From NCBI GenBank assembly GCA_017432075.1, contig JAFRJV010000058.1:1-54921 (forward strand): a stretch of 54,921 bases of DNA, in the 5' to 3' direction. Shown here piece after piece: positions 18,017 through 24,689 of the stretch (positions within the stretch are counted from its first letter, which is position 1; each line of letters begins with the position of its first letter). Under the pieces are notes generated by a model. That model saw only the letters and a program-made list of their open reading frames with translations. It was not told where the DNA came from and did not search any database. A program made the position numbers and the translations under genes. Origin of the DNA: Mogibacterium sp. (GTDB taxonomy: Bacteria > Bacillota > Clostridia > Peptostreptococcales > Anaerovoracaceae).

Positions 18017-19279
18017 ATGGAAACCAATCGAAGAGGGCTATTTAACAAAAAGTGGATAGTTGCGTTCCTGGTATATATAGGACTTGTCGCATTGTGTTGT
18101 GTAGCGCTCTATGTCGTGCCTTCTGTCATCGGCATGTTCGAAAGGACCTATATAGCGGAACATGGCAAAATAGACGTCGCTGACGAGGTCTCTGCTTTTA
18201 TTGTGAGAGACGAAAGAGTGTATGTCGCAGGGCAGAAGAGCAGCATCAACCGGCTTGCTGACAGCAACAGGCTCGTAAATGCCGGCACAAAGGTCGTAGA
18301 GCTCACGCCGGTCAAGGACACTCTTGATCTGGAAGCTGAGAAAGAAGAAGCCGGGGCTGACGCTGAAACCAAAACAGATGACAAGAACGCGGCAGAGTCA
18401 AAAGACAAGGCCGGAACAGACGACACAAAAAAGGACAAGGATTCAAAGACTGAGTCCGGTGACGAAAAAAAGGACGATAAAAAGTCTGAACAAGGCGACA
18501 CCGAAAAGACTGAGGAGGCTGAAGCAGAGGACCCGAAAGCCGAAAGCCTGGGCAGATATTCAGGTATTATGGAAGATCTCGGCGAAGAGTATTCTGTTAC
18601 CGAAGACGGAAGTACGCGCACAGCAGGATATGTCAGCTATTATGTTGACGGGGCGGAATCCAGACTCAGCACCAAGGCGATAGAGAGCCTCAACTATAAA
18701 GACCTCAAGGAACTTACAGGACGCAAGGCGGTAAAGGTCCCGTCACAGAATTGCGGAAAGAACTACCCTGTATACAAAATAGTACGCAACAGAAAGTGGT
18801 ATCTCGTATACTACCTGAAAAAAGAAGAAGCGGCCAAGTATACGCAGGGAGAGACCGTATACATCGAAGTCAACGGTGAAAACGTACCGGTTACTGTAAG
18901 AGAGGTCAGGGACGAAGGGAAAAACACAAGGATCACGCTGACATGCAAGACATTCTTTGACGGATTCCTGGAGATCCGCAATCTCGACACAAAGGTCACC
19001 GTGGAGAGCGCCGAAGGTCTTGTGCTTGAGGACGGAAGCATAGTCGAAGCTCCGGACGGCAAGAGGGGCGTGTTTGTGGTCAATAAACTTGGACAGCACG
19101 TATTCACACCGGTCAGAACGAAGGCTGACGATGGAACGAAGTGCGTGGTCTACTCCGACATTTATGTCGATGAGGGCGGCAACTACGTTGAGACCATAGG
19201 TACTTATGATGAGATCATCGCAGAGCCGTCGGAAGAGGATATTGCGACTCTTAAGAAGGGCAGCAGCGATAAGAACTGA
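18017..19279 (+). CDS. HlyD-like membrane protein with acidic linker
   Basis: The 420-residue protein has one membrane helix (about 14-36) and an external domain resembling the HlyD/membrane-fusion proteins that Clostridia encode beside yggS-sepF. A Lys/Glu/Asp-rich low-complexity stretch (about 105-180) replaces the usual coiled-coil region. The C-terminal half has barrel-like beta strands (GETVYIEVNGENVPVTV). Its role is unknown; the neighbourhood suggests the cell envelope or division. It lacks a visible ribosome binding site and may be read from a near-leaderless mRNA. Confidence 0.65.
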   Translation: METNRRGLFNKKWIVAFLVYIGLVALCCVALYVVPSVIGMFERTYIAEHGKIDVADEVSAFIVRDERVYVAGQKSSINRLADSNRLVNAGTKVVELTPVKDTLDLEAEKEEAGADAETKTDDKNAAESKDKAGTDDTKKDKDSKTESGDEKKDDKKSEQGDTEKTEEAEAEDPKAESLGRYSGIMEDLGEEYSVTEDGSTRTAGYVSYYVDGAESRLSTKAIESLNYKDLKELTGRKAVKVPSQNCGKNYPVYKIVRNRKWYLVYYLKKEEAAKYTQGETVYIEVNGENVPVTVREVRDEGKNTRITLTCKTFFDGFLEIRNLDTKVTVESAEGLVLEDGSIVEAPDGKRGVFVVNKLGQHVFTPVRTKADDGTKCVVYSDIYVDEGGNYVETIGTYDEIIAEPSEEDIATLKKGSSDKN

Positions 19280-19286
19280 CAAAACA

Positions 19287-19985
19287 ATGACCATAGGTGA
19301 AAGATATAAGGAAGTAAAAAGACGGGCAGATGAAGCTGCTGTAAGAAGCGGCAGGGAACCCGCAGATGTGAAGCTTGTAGCGGTCACAAAGACGCACACA
19401 GCCCGTGAAATAAATGAGGCGATCGAAGCAGGTGCGACCGACATCGGTGAGAACCGCGTGCAGGAGCTTCTCGAAAAATACGATGATGTCAGTCCGGTCA
19501 GATGGCACCTTATAGGCCATCTGCAGACTAACAAGGTGAGGCAGGTGATAGACAGAGTCGTCATGATACACTCTGTTGATTCGCTGAAGCTCGCCCGCGA
19601 GATAGACAAGCGTGCTGCAGGAGCAGGCATCAGGATGGATGTGCTGATCGAGATCAATTCCGCAATGGAAGAGACAAAATCAGGCATAGCGGCATCCGAT
19701 CTCAAGCAGCTCGTAACGGAAATAACGGAAGAATGCTCCAATGTGAGGGTCTGCGGCATAATGTGCATACCGCCGATCGCAGCGGAGCCTGAAGATTCAA
19801 GGCCGTACTTCAGAGAGGCGGCAGAGCTCTTCGGTGAGATGAAGGGCTGGGAGCTTCCCGCGGAGAGATTCGCGCCTACTGAGCTCTCGATGGGAATGTC
19901 GGGAGATTTCGAGGTGGCTATCGAAGAGGGAGCAACAATAGTCAGAGTCGGCAGTTCGATATTCGGACCGCGCAATTACAGATAG
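19287..19985 (+). CDS. yggS: YggS family PLP-binding protein
   Basis: The 232-residue protein has the family signatures VKLVAVTKTH (PLP lysine), IGENRVQE, WHLIGHLQTNK and the closing LSMGMSGDFEVAIEEGAT. The family maintains pyridoxal 5'-phosphate homeostasis. ATG 19287 is preferred over the longer frame, which would run into the upstream gene; the intergenic gap is 7 bp. Its place before sepF is conserved in Gram-positives. Confidence 0.94.
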   Translation: MTIGERYKEVKRRADEAAVRSGREPADVKLVAVTKTHTAREINEAIEAGATDIGENRVQELLEKYDDVSPVRWHLIGHLQTNKVRQVIDRVVMIHSVDSLKLAREIDKRAAGAGIRMDVLIEINSAMEETKSGIAASDLKQLVTEITEECSNVRVCGIMCIPPIAAEPEDSRPYFREAAELFGEMKGWELPAERFAPTELSMGMSGDFEVAIEEGATIVRVGSSIFGPRNYR

Positions 19986-20001
19986 AGGAGGAAAAGGCAA
20001 A

Positions 20002-20547
20002 ATGGGTTTCATGGATAAAATGAAAGACCTGGTCGGAATCACAGATGAGTATGAAGACGACTACGACAGCATCTCTCAGGAAGAGATCGACGCTTACAAA
20101 AAAGAATTGAGAGGATCGTCTGCAGCTGCAGCCGCAGCTACTCCGGAACCGCCTCTCAGCACAGGCATCAGCCCGCTCGCATTCAGCGAGGTGGCGCCGC
20201 CGCATAAGTTCACCGAGAACAAGGAACCTGTGGACAAGGTTTCGCGCAATGACTCTGGCGCGTTCAAGATGGTGATAATAGAGCCGAAGAACATCGATGA
20301 GTGTCGTAAGCTGATCGACAATCTCAGAGCAAACAAGCCTGTGATCATCAATCTTGAAAAGGTCGAGACAGATCTCGCGCGCAAGATGTTCGATTTCCTC
20401 AGCGGAGCTACGTATGCTCTCAGAGGCAACATCCAGAGAATCAACCAGAACATCTACCTTTTTGCTCCTCATAATGTTAACATTAAGGCAATGGTAGACA
20501 GGGCTACAGAGGCCGGTAAATCAGCAAAAGAAAGTCCTTGGAAATAA
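20002..20547 (+). CDS. sepF: Cell division protein SepF
   Basis: The 181-residue protein has an N-terminal amphipathic helix (MGFMDKMKDLVG), an Ala/Pro-rich linker and the SepF domain with VIINLEKVE and RKMFDFLSGATYALRGNIQ. SepF anchors and shapes FtsZ rings at the membrane. AGAGGAGGAA precedes the start. Confidence 0.96.
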   Translation: MGFMDKMKDLVGITDEYEDDYDSISQEEIDAYKKELRGSSAAAAAATPEPPLSTGISPLAFSEVAPPHKFTENKEPVDKVSRNDSGAFKMVIIEPKNIDECRKLIDNLRANKPVIINLEKVETDLARKMFDFLSGATYALRGNIQRINQNIYLFAPHNVNIKAMVDRATEAGKSAKESPWK

Positions 20548-20607
20548 TCAGTTCCATTCAATAAATAAGTTAAGATAATTCAGCAGGAAAGATGAGGTAA
20601 AGACACT

Positions 20608-21291
20608 ATGATAATGCCGATTGATATTGATAAGAAAGAATTCAGCCGCGATAAGAAAGGTTATAACTCCAGAGAGGTAGACGAATTTCTGGACATTATT
20701 GTAGCCGACTACGAGAAGGTGCTCAACGACAACAGGTCAATGGCACATAAGATCAAAGCTCTTGAGAAGCAGCTCGAAGAGGCTCAGAAAGACGACAATG
20801 CAATGGTCGAGACTCTTGAGACGGCAAAGAAGCTGATGGCAGACATCTCGGCAAGTGCTGAGAGAAGAGCAGAGCTCATGATGAGAGACGCTGAACTCGA
20901 GGCAGAGAACATGCTTCTTGACGCAAAGGTAAACGTCAGAAAGATGAACGACGAGCACGAGATACTGAGCGCCAAAGTAAGAAGACTGAAAGACAATTTC
21001 CGCAAAATGCTCCAGGCAGAACTCGAGCGTCTTGATGGTGATGATTTCGACATCATCAGAGATCTTGCAGATGAAGTTGAGATCCCTGCAGCTGAAGAGC
21101 CTGTAGCAGAGCCAGCAGTCAGTTCTCCTACGATCGTTATGGATAAGGTTGCAGATGAGACGTCGGTTGCTGCAGATTTCAGCATCCCTTTCACAGACCT
21201 TGAGCACGCTACAGTATCCGATCTTTCTGATGGACTGAAGGCGATCGCAGAGGATGCTTCGGCTATCGATAACACCATCATCCTCAAGTAA
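20608..21291 (+). CDS. divIVA: DivIVA/GpsB-type coiled-coil protein
   Basis: The 227-residue protein has the DivIVA N-terminal membrane-binding module (FSRDKKGYNSREVDEFLDIIVADYEKVL), a long coiled coil (about 40-145) and an acidic C-terminal tail. It should recognise negatively curved septal or polar membrane and organise division or growth. It forms a yggS-sepF-divIVA unit with the two preceding genes. A second ATG two codons in is also possible. Confidence 0.9.
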   Translation: MIMPIDIDKKEFSRDKKGYNSREVDEFLDIIVADYEKVLNDNRSMAHKIKALEKQLEEAQKDDNAMVETLETAKKLMADISASAERRAELMMRDAELEAENMLLDAKVNVRKMNDEHEILSAKVRRLKDNFRKMLQAELERLDGDDFDIIRDLADEVEIPAAEEPVAEPAVSSPTIVMDKVADETSVAADFSIPFTDLEHATVSDLSDGLKAIAEDASAIDNTIILK

Positions 21292-21293
21292 TT

Positions 21294-21353
21294 GCATAAC
21301 GCAAATAAAAAACGCTTTACCGTGTGCGGTAAGGCGTTTTGTTATGCTTTTTT
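21294..21353. terminator. Bidirectional terminator
   Basis: AACGCTTTACCG pairs with CGGTAAGGCGTT around TGTG (21311-21338), nested inside an outer GCATAAC/GTTATGC stem (21294-21300 with 21341-21347). A/T runs on both sides serve the converging divIVA and dtxR-type genes. Confidence 0.9.
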
Positions 21354-21368
21354 ATCAGTCTGTGATTG

Positions 21369-21767
21369 TTATTCGAACTCGTAGTTGCCCAGCTTTTCTT
21401 CACTGCCTTCATTTATATAGTCACAGATAGCCACGTAAGTTTCATGTGATATAACATGTTCTATCTTGCATGCGTCCTCTTCTGCCTGCTCTTCACTGAC
21501 GCCGAGCTTTTCAAGGAATGCTGTCAGGGCTTTATGCCTTTCATATATCCTCTTTGCGATCTTGTATCCGGCAGGAGCCAGAGTAATAGGCCCGTTTGCA
21601 TTCATGTTGATATAGCCGCTTTCCCTGAGGCGTTTTACGGCATATGAAACGCTCGGCTTTGTAACACCGAGGTACTTCGCTATATCGATGGAGCGTATGT
21701 AGCCGTGCTTTTCCTGAAGCACGAGCATAGCTTCAAGATAATCTTCTGCGGATTGCTGTATTTTCAT
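21369..21767 (-). CDS. DtxR/MntR-family metal-dependent regulator
   Basis: The 132-residue protein has a winged helix-turn-helix (SIDIAKYLGVTKPSVSYAVKRL) followed by the DtxR dimerisation/metal domain with the HxxE-type helices (CKIEHVISHETY). It lacks the SH3-like third domain, as MntR does. Such proteins repress metal-uptake genes when Mn or Fe is plentiful. AAGGAGAA lies 6 bp before the ATG. It is divergent from the rubrerythrin gene, which may be a target. Confidence 0.88.
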   Translation of the reverse strand: MKIQQSAEDYLEAMLVLQEKHGYIRSIDIAKYLGVTKPSVSYAVKRLRESGYINMNANGPITLAPAGYKIAKRIYERHKALTAFLEKLGVSEEQAEEDACKIEHVISHETYVAICDYINEGSEEKLGNYEFE

Positions 21768-21808
21768 ATCCGTTTCTCCTTCTGTGCGGATCGCTTACTA
21801 TGGTCATA

Positions 21809-21837
21809 ACAATATCATATTCTATCGGTATATTCAA
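21809..21837 (-). promoter_or_regulatory. Promoter of the DtxR-family gene
   Basis: Read on the minus strand: TTGAAT (21837-21832), a 17-bp spacer and TATTGT (21814-21809). It lies about 40 bp upstream of the start codon. Confidence 0.5.
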
Positions 21838-21995
21838 TTAAGAAGAGGTTAACATTTTGTGACGTAAAAATCATATGAAATTGTACATAAAACGATGCAA
21901 GATGTGAACGGTTGTGGTAATATTACATCGTTGAGTAGAAGAGCAGGGATGCTCTGTCAAAGACAAATGATATCATTCCAAAGGAGGAAAAGATT

Positions 21996-22538
21996 ATGGC
22001 TAAATGGGTATGCAGTGTTTGCGGTTATGTTCATGAGGGAGACACACCTCCTGAAAAGTGCCCGGTATGCAAGGTTCCTGCAGAGAAGTTCATTAAGCAG
22101 GAAGAGGAGATGACATGGGCTGCTGAGCACGTTCTCGGCGTTGCACAGGGAGTGGATCCTGAGATCATCGCAGACCTCAGAGCTAATTTTGAAGGCGAGT
22201 GCAGTGAAGTAGGAATGTACCTTGCTATGTCCAGAGTAGCTTTCAGAGAAGGCTATCCTGAGATCGGTGAGTACTGGAAGACAGCCGCTTTTGAAGAGGC
22301 TGAGCACGCAGCTAAGTTTGCTGAGCTCCTCGGCGAGGTGCTGACAGACAGCACAGAGAAGAATCTCAGAATGAGAGTAGAGGCTGAGAACGGTGCTACA
22401 CTCGGAAAGTTCATGCTCGCTAAGAAGGCAAAAGAGCAGAACCTCGACGCTATTCATGACACAGTTCATGAGATGGCTAGAGATGAGGCAAGACACGGCA
22501 AGGCATTTGCCGGTCTGCTGAAGAGATACTTCGGCTAG
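21996..22538 (+). CDS. Reverse rubrerythrin (rubredoxin domain first)
   Basis: The 180-residue protein has an N-terminal rubredoxin-like domain ([12 protein letters not shown] with KCPVCK) and a C-terminal four-helix ferritin-like domain with the di-iron ligands in the [23 protein letters not shown] and DEARHGK helices. This order is that of the reverse rubrerythrins of Clostridia, which reduce hydrogen peroxide using NADH-linked donors. AGGAGG precedes the ATG. A GGGA-loop hairpin (21940-21955) lies in the leader. It is probably part of the oxygen-stress defence. Confidence 0.93.
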   Translation: MAKWVCSVCGYVHEGDTPPEKCPVCKVPAEKFIKQEEEMTWAAEHVLGVAQGVDPEIIADLRANFEGECSEVGMYLAMSRVAFREGYPEIGEYWKTAAFEEAEHAAKFAELLGEVLTDSTEKNLRMRVEAENGATLGKFMLAKKAKEQNLDAIHDTVHEMARDEARHGKAFAGLLKRYFG

Positions 22539-22543
22539 TAGAA

Positions 22544-22843
22544 ATGGCTGCTTTTTCAGAAGCATCATTAGAGAAAGCCACGAAAGCGTATGCAACGCTC
22601 TTAAGCGGTGGATCCAAACCGGAGCTTCCGTCCGTTTACATTTCGCCGGATAAGCTTGAGATTTATTTCGGATATGGAGAACGCACTTGGTTCACATATG
22701 ATTCCGAAACAAATGACTATTGTCATTGGATACGTGTTGAAAGACAACCGGACAGAGCCGAACACTTACCTGATGAGGAAACCGCAGTAGAAGAGTTTAT
22801 CAGTTACGCTTCATTGGTGAACATGGAAATATCAACGAATTAA
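22544..22843 (+). CDS. Small protein of unknown function
   Basis: A 99-residue acidic protein with an amphipathic N-terminal helix (SLEKATKAYATLL), a central beta-like segment with several aromatics, and an acidic C-terminal helix. It starts 5 bp after the rubrerythrin stop and so is probably co-transcribed; no strong ribosome binding site is visible. I do not recognise the family. A terminator follows, which supports it as the last gene of the unit. Confidence 0.6.
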   Translation: MAAFSEASLEKATKAYATLLSGGSKPELPSVYISPDKLEIYFGYGERTWFTYDSETNDYCHWIRVERQPDRAEHLPDEETAVEEFISYASLVNMEISTN

Positions 22844-22855
22844 GCTAATTGCTAA

Positions 22856-22890
22856 AGAGATTGTCATTTAATATGATGGTCTCTTTTCTT
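22856..22890 (+). terminator. Intrinsic terminator
   Basis: AGAGATTGTCAT (22856-22867) pairs with ATGATGGTCTCT (22873-22884), using three G-U pairs, followed by TTTCTT. It ends the rubrerythrin unit. Confidence 0.7.
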
Positions 22891-22922
22891 CTTGCCAATT
22901 GTCCAAAAAAAGCGGCAAGAAC

Positions 22923-22954
22923 TAAAATAAGACCTGCGGATTTCCGCAGGTCTT
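22923..22954 (-). terminator. Intrinsic terminator (minus strand)
   Basis: AAGACCTGCGGA pairs with TCCGCAGGTCTT; on the minus strand a TATTTT tract follows. It ends the YegP-like gene. Confidence 0.8.
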
Positions 22955-22968
22955 ACTGTCATTTCTTT

Positions 22969-23337
22969 CTATTCTTCTTCGAAGATCTCGGAATCTGCAT
23001 TCTTGCGGATACTTTCGATTCCGTTCAGGCAGCTTTTCTTAGCTTTGTAGCCTTCGCCTGTTGCAATGATCTCGCCGTTCTTCGCTTTGAGGCGGAATCT
23101 GAATTCTCCTGCCTTGTCAACATACACTTCGAACTTAGGGTGTTTGCACTTTTCGAAGCCTTCCACAGTCTGGTCTTCAACTGCAGCGACAGGAGCATTG
23201 GTCATTACGCTCTTGATGCCGTTGAGGCATGCTGCCTTTGTTGTGTAAACTTCTGAGTTTGCGATGATCTCGCCGTTGCCTGCCTTAAGGTCGAATTTGA
23301 CGCCTGTGGCAGTATTTTTAACTACATATTTCCCCAT
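22969..23337 (-). CDS. Tandem DUF1508 (YegP-like) protein
   Basis: The 122 residues form two copies of the DUF1508 domain: VKFDLKAGNGEIIANSEVYTTKAACLNGIKSV and FRFRLKAKNGEIIATGEGY followed by a matching Lys-Cys-Leu-Asn-Gly-Ile helix. The family is small and cytosolic, with no fixed function; some members appear in stress responses. Its promoter has TATAAT on the minus strand (23393-23388) with GGTTAACC and GTTAAC repeats just upstream (23401-23408, 23425-23430). Confidence 0.88.
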   Translation of the reverse strand: MGKYVVKNTATGVKFDLKAGNGEIIANSEVYTTKAACLNGIKSVMTNAPVAAVEDQTVEGFEKCKHPKFEVYVDKAGEFRFRLKAKNGEIIATGEGYKAKKSCLNGIESIRKNADSEIFEEE

Positions 23338-23454
23338 GGTATCGTTCCCCTTTCTCTGTCACGCTGCTTAAAACTGAGCCTGGGTATATTATACCATAAT
23401 GGTTAACCCTATAGTATTAGCAACGTTAACTAGAAAGGAGGGTGACGATAGCCA

Positions 23455-24369
23455 TCAGTAGAACTTCTTGCCAAGTGCGAGCTGAATCAGATCGGAAGCC
23501 AGCTGTCCGGTCTTGTTGCGCTCATCGAGTATAGGGTTGACTTCGACAAGGTCCATAGAGAGAAGCTTGCCGGAGTCAGCCAGCATCTCCACAGCAAGAA
23601 AGGCTTCTCTTGCGGTTATACCGTTCGGTACAGGAGTTCCCGTGCCCGGAGCGTACTCCGGAGTGATGGCATCGACGTCAAAACTGAGGTGTATGCCGAC
23701 AGTGCCTTCACCGGCTATCCGGATGGCATCCTTCATTACTTCATACATGCCGCGCCTGTCGATATCGCCCATAGGGAAGACGTTCATTCCGGCTTCTTTC
23801 ATGCGGGCGGCCTCGGGTTCGTCGAAATCGTGACCGCCTACCTGCACGCAGTGTGCTGTCGGAACGTAGTGAGGCTTCTGCCCGAAGTCCACCATGCTTG
23901 CCGGACCCCATCCGCATACAGCCGAGTAAGGCATGCCGTGCATGTTGCCGCTGAGGGTGGATTTGTCGTCATTCCAGTCCCCATGAGCATCGATCCAGAT
24001 CACGCCGATTTCGCCTTCCGGCTCATAATGTTTCGCTATTGCCGAGACACTGCCCGCAGCTATGCTGTGGTCGCCTCCGAGAACAAGAGGGAAGTGGCCT
24101 TCCGCAAGAGTAGCGTAAACTGCTTCATAAAGCTCCTTGTTGGTGGCATTCACCTGTTCATATCGGATCATGTGGCGCAGGCTCATCCCGTCAGGAGGAG
24201 GGATTATGTCGCCTTTGTCGCGGACCGTGTATCCCATCCGGCGGAGATCTTCCCTGACACCGGCGTAACGGATCGCCAGAGGCCCCATGGCAACGCCTTT
24301 CTGAGATGCGCCGAAGTCGATCTGCACCCCTATTATGTCTATATCTTTAGTCTTGTGAAGCTTGTACAT
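23455..24369 (-). CDS. rocF: Arginase
   Basis: The 304-residue ureohydrolase has the manganese motifs LGGDHS, DAHGDWN and SFDVDAITP, and the GVAMGPLAIRYAG opening typical of arginases. It hydrolyses arginine to ornithine and urea. AAAGGAGATGATC precedes the ATG. No ornithine pathway gene lies next to it. Agmatinase or formimidoglutamase are less likely given the N-terminal block. Confidence 0.9.
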   Translation of the reverse strand: MYKLHKTKDIDIIGVQIDFGASQKGVAMGPLAIRYAGVREDLRRMGYTVRDKGDIIPPPDGMSLRHMIRYEQVNATNKELYEAVYATLAEGHFPLVLGGDHSIAAGSVSAIAKHYEPEGEIGVIWIDAHGDWNDDKSTLSGNMHGMPYSAVCGWGPASMVDFGQKPHYVPTAHCVQVGGHDFDEPEAARMKEAGMNVFPMGDIDRRGMYEVMKDAIRIAGEGTVGIHLSFDVDAITPEYAPGTGTPVPNGITAREAFLAVEMLADSGKLLSMDLVEVNPILDERNKTGQLASDLIQLALGKKFY

Positions 24370-24391
24370 CTGATCATCTCCTTTGGGAAAA

Positions 24392-24420
24392 ATGATAACT
24401 GATTAACGGGTACAATACAA
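24392..24420 (-). promoter_or_regulatory. Promoter of arginase gene
   Basis: On the minus strand, TTGTAT (24420-24415), a 17-bp spacer and TATCAT (24397-24392) stand just upstream of the arginase ribosome binding site. Confidence 0.55.
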
Positions 24421-24497
24421 GGCGCAGAACAGGCCGGGATGCGGAAGACACAACGCAGGTTTGGATTAAAAAACAAAAAAGTTTGAAAAGAATATAA

Positions 24498-24539
24498 CAA
24501 TATATTGACACCATATAACGCTGTGACTACAATATATAG
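24498..24539 (+). promoter_or_regulatory. nrdD promoter with paired NrdR-type boxes
   Basis: TTGACA (24505-24510), a 17-bp spacer and TACAAT (24528-24533) form a strong promoter. Two near-palindromes of the NrdR-box type, CAATATATTG (24498-24507) and CAATATATAG (24530-24539), overlap the -35 and -10. Their centres are 32 bp apart, the three-helical-turn spacing known for NrdR box pairs. NrdR represses ribonucleotide reductase genes when dATP is high. The rest of the 24370-24689 gap holds the arginase promoter and the nrdD leader. Confidence 0.8.
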
Positions 24540-24564
24540 TGTTCGGAAAGGAACGCTATTTTTT
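24538..24564 (+). promoter_or_regulatory. Terminator-like hairpin at the start of the nrdD leader
   Basis: AGTGTTC (24538-24544) pairs with GAACGCT (24551-24557), followed by ATTTTTT. Given the promoter above, it forms at the extreme 5' end of the transcript, in a leader of about 150 nt. It could be an attenuator or a 5' stabiliser, or terminate transcripts from upstream. Confidence 0.4.
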
Positions 24565-24689
24565 ACGCCTTAAATCAGAAAGCGCGTGAAAGGCATGAAA
24601 AACAGGGCTTTTGGCGCCCCGGCACAGAAACAGATAATACTTAAGAAAGTCTATATATATAACCATAAAAAATTACGGAGAGAACGATC

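Noticed and set aside
23431-23460. Very strong Shine-Dalgarno-like AGAAAGGAGGGTGAC on the plus strand
   Set aside because: No start codon at proper spacing opens a credible ORF; the site lies in the promoter zone of a minus-strand gene and before the arginase stop, so it is probably chance.
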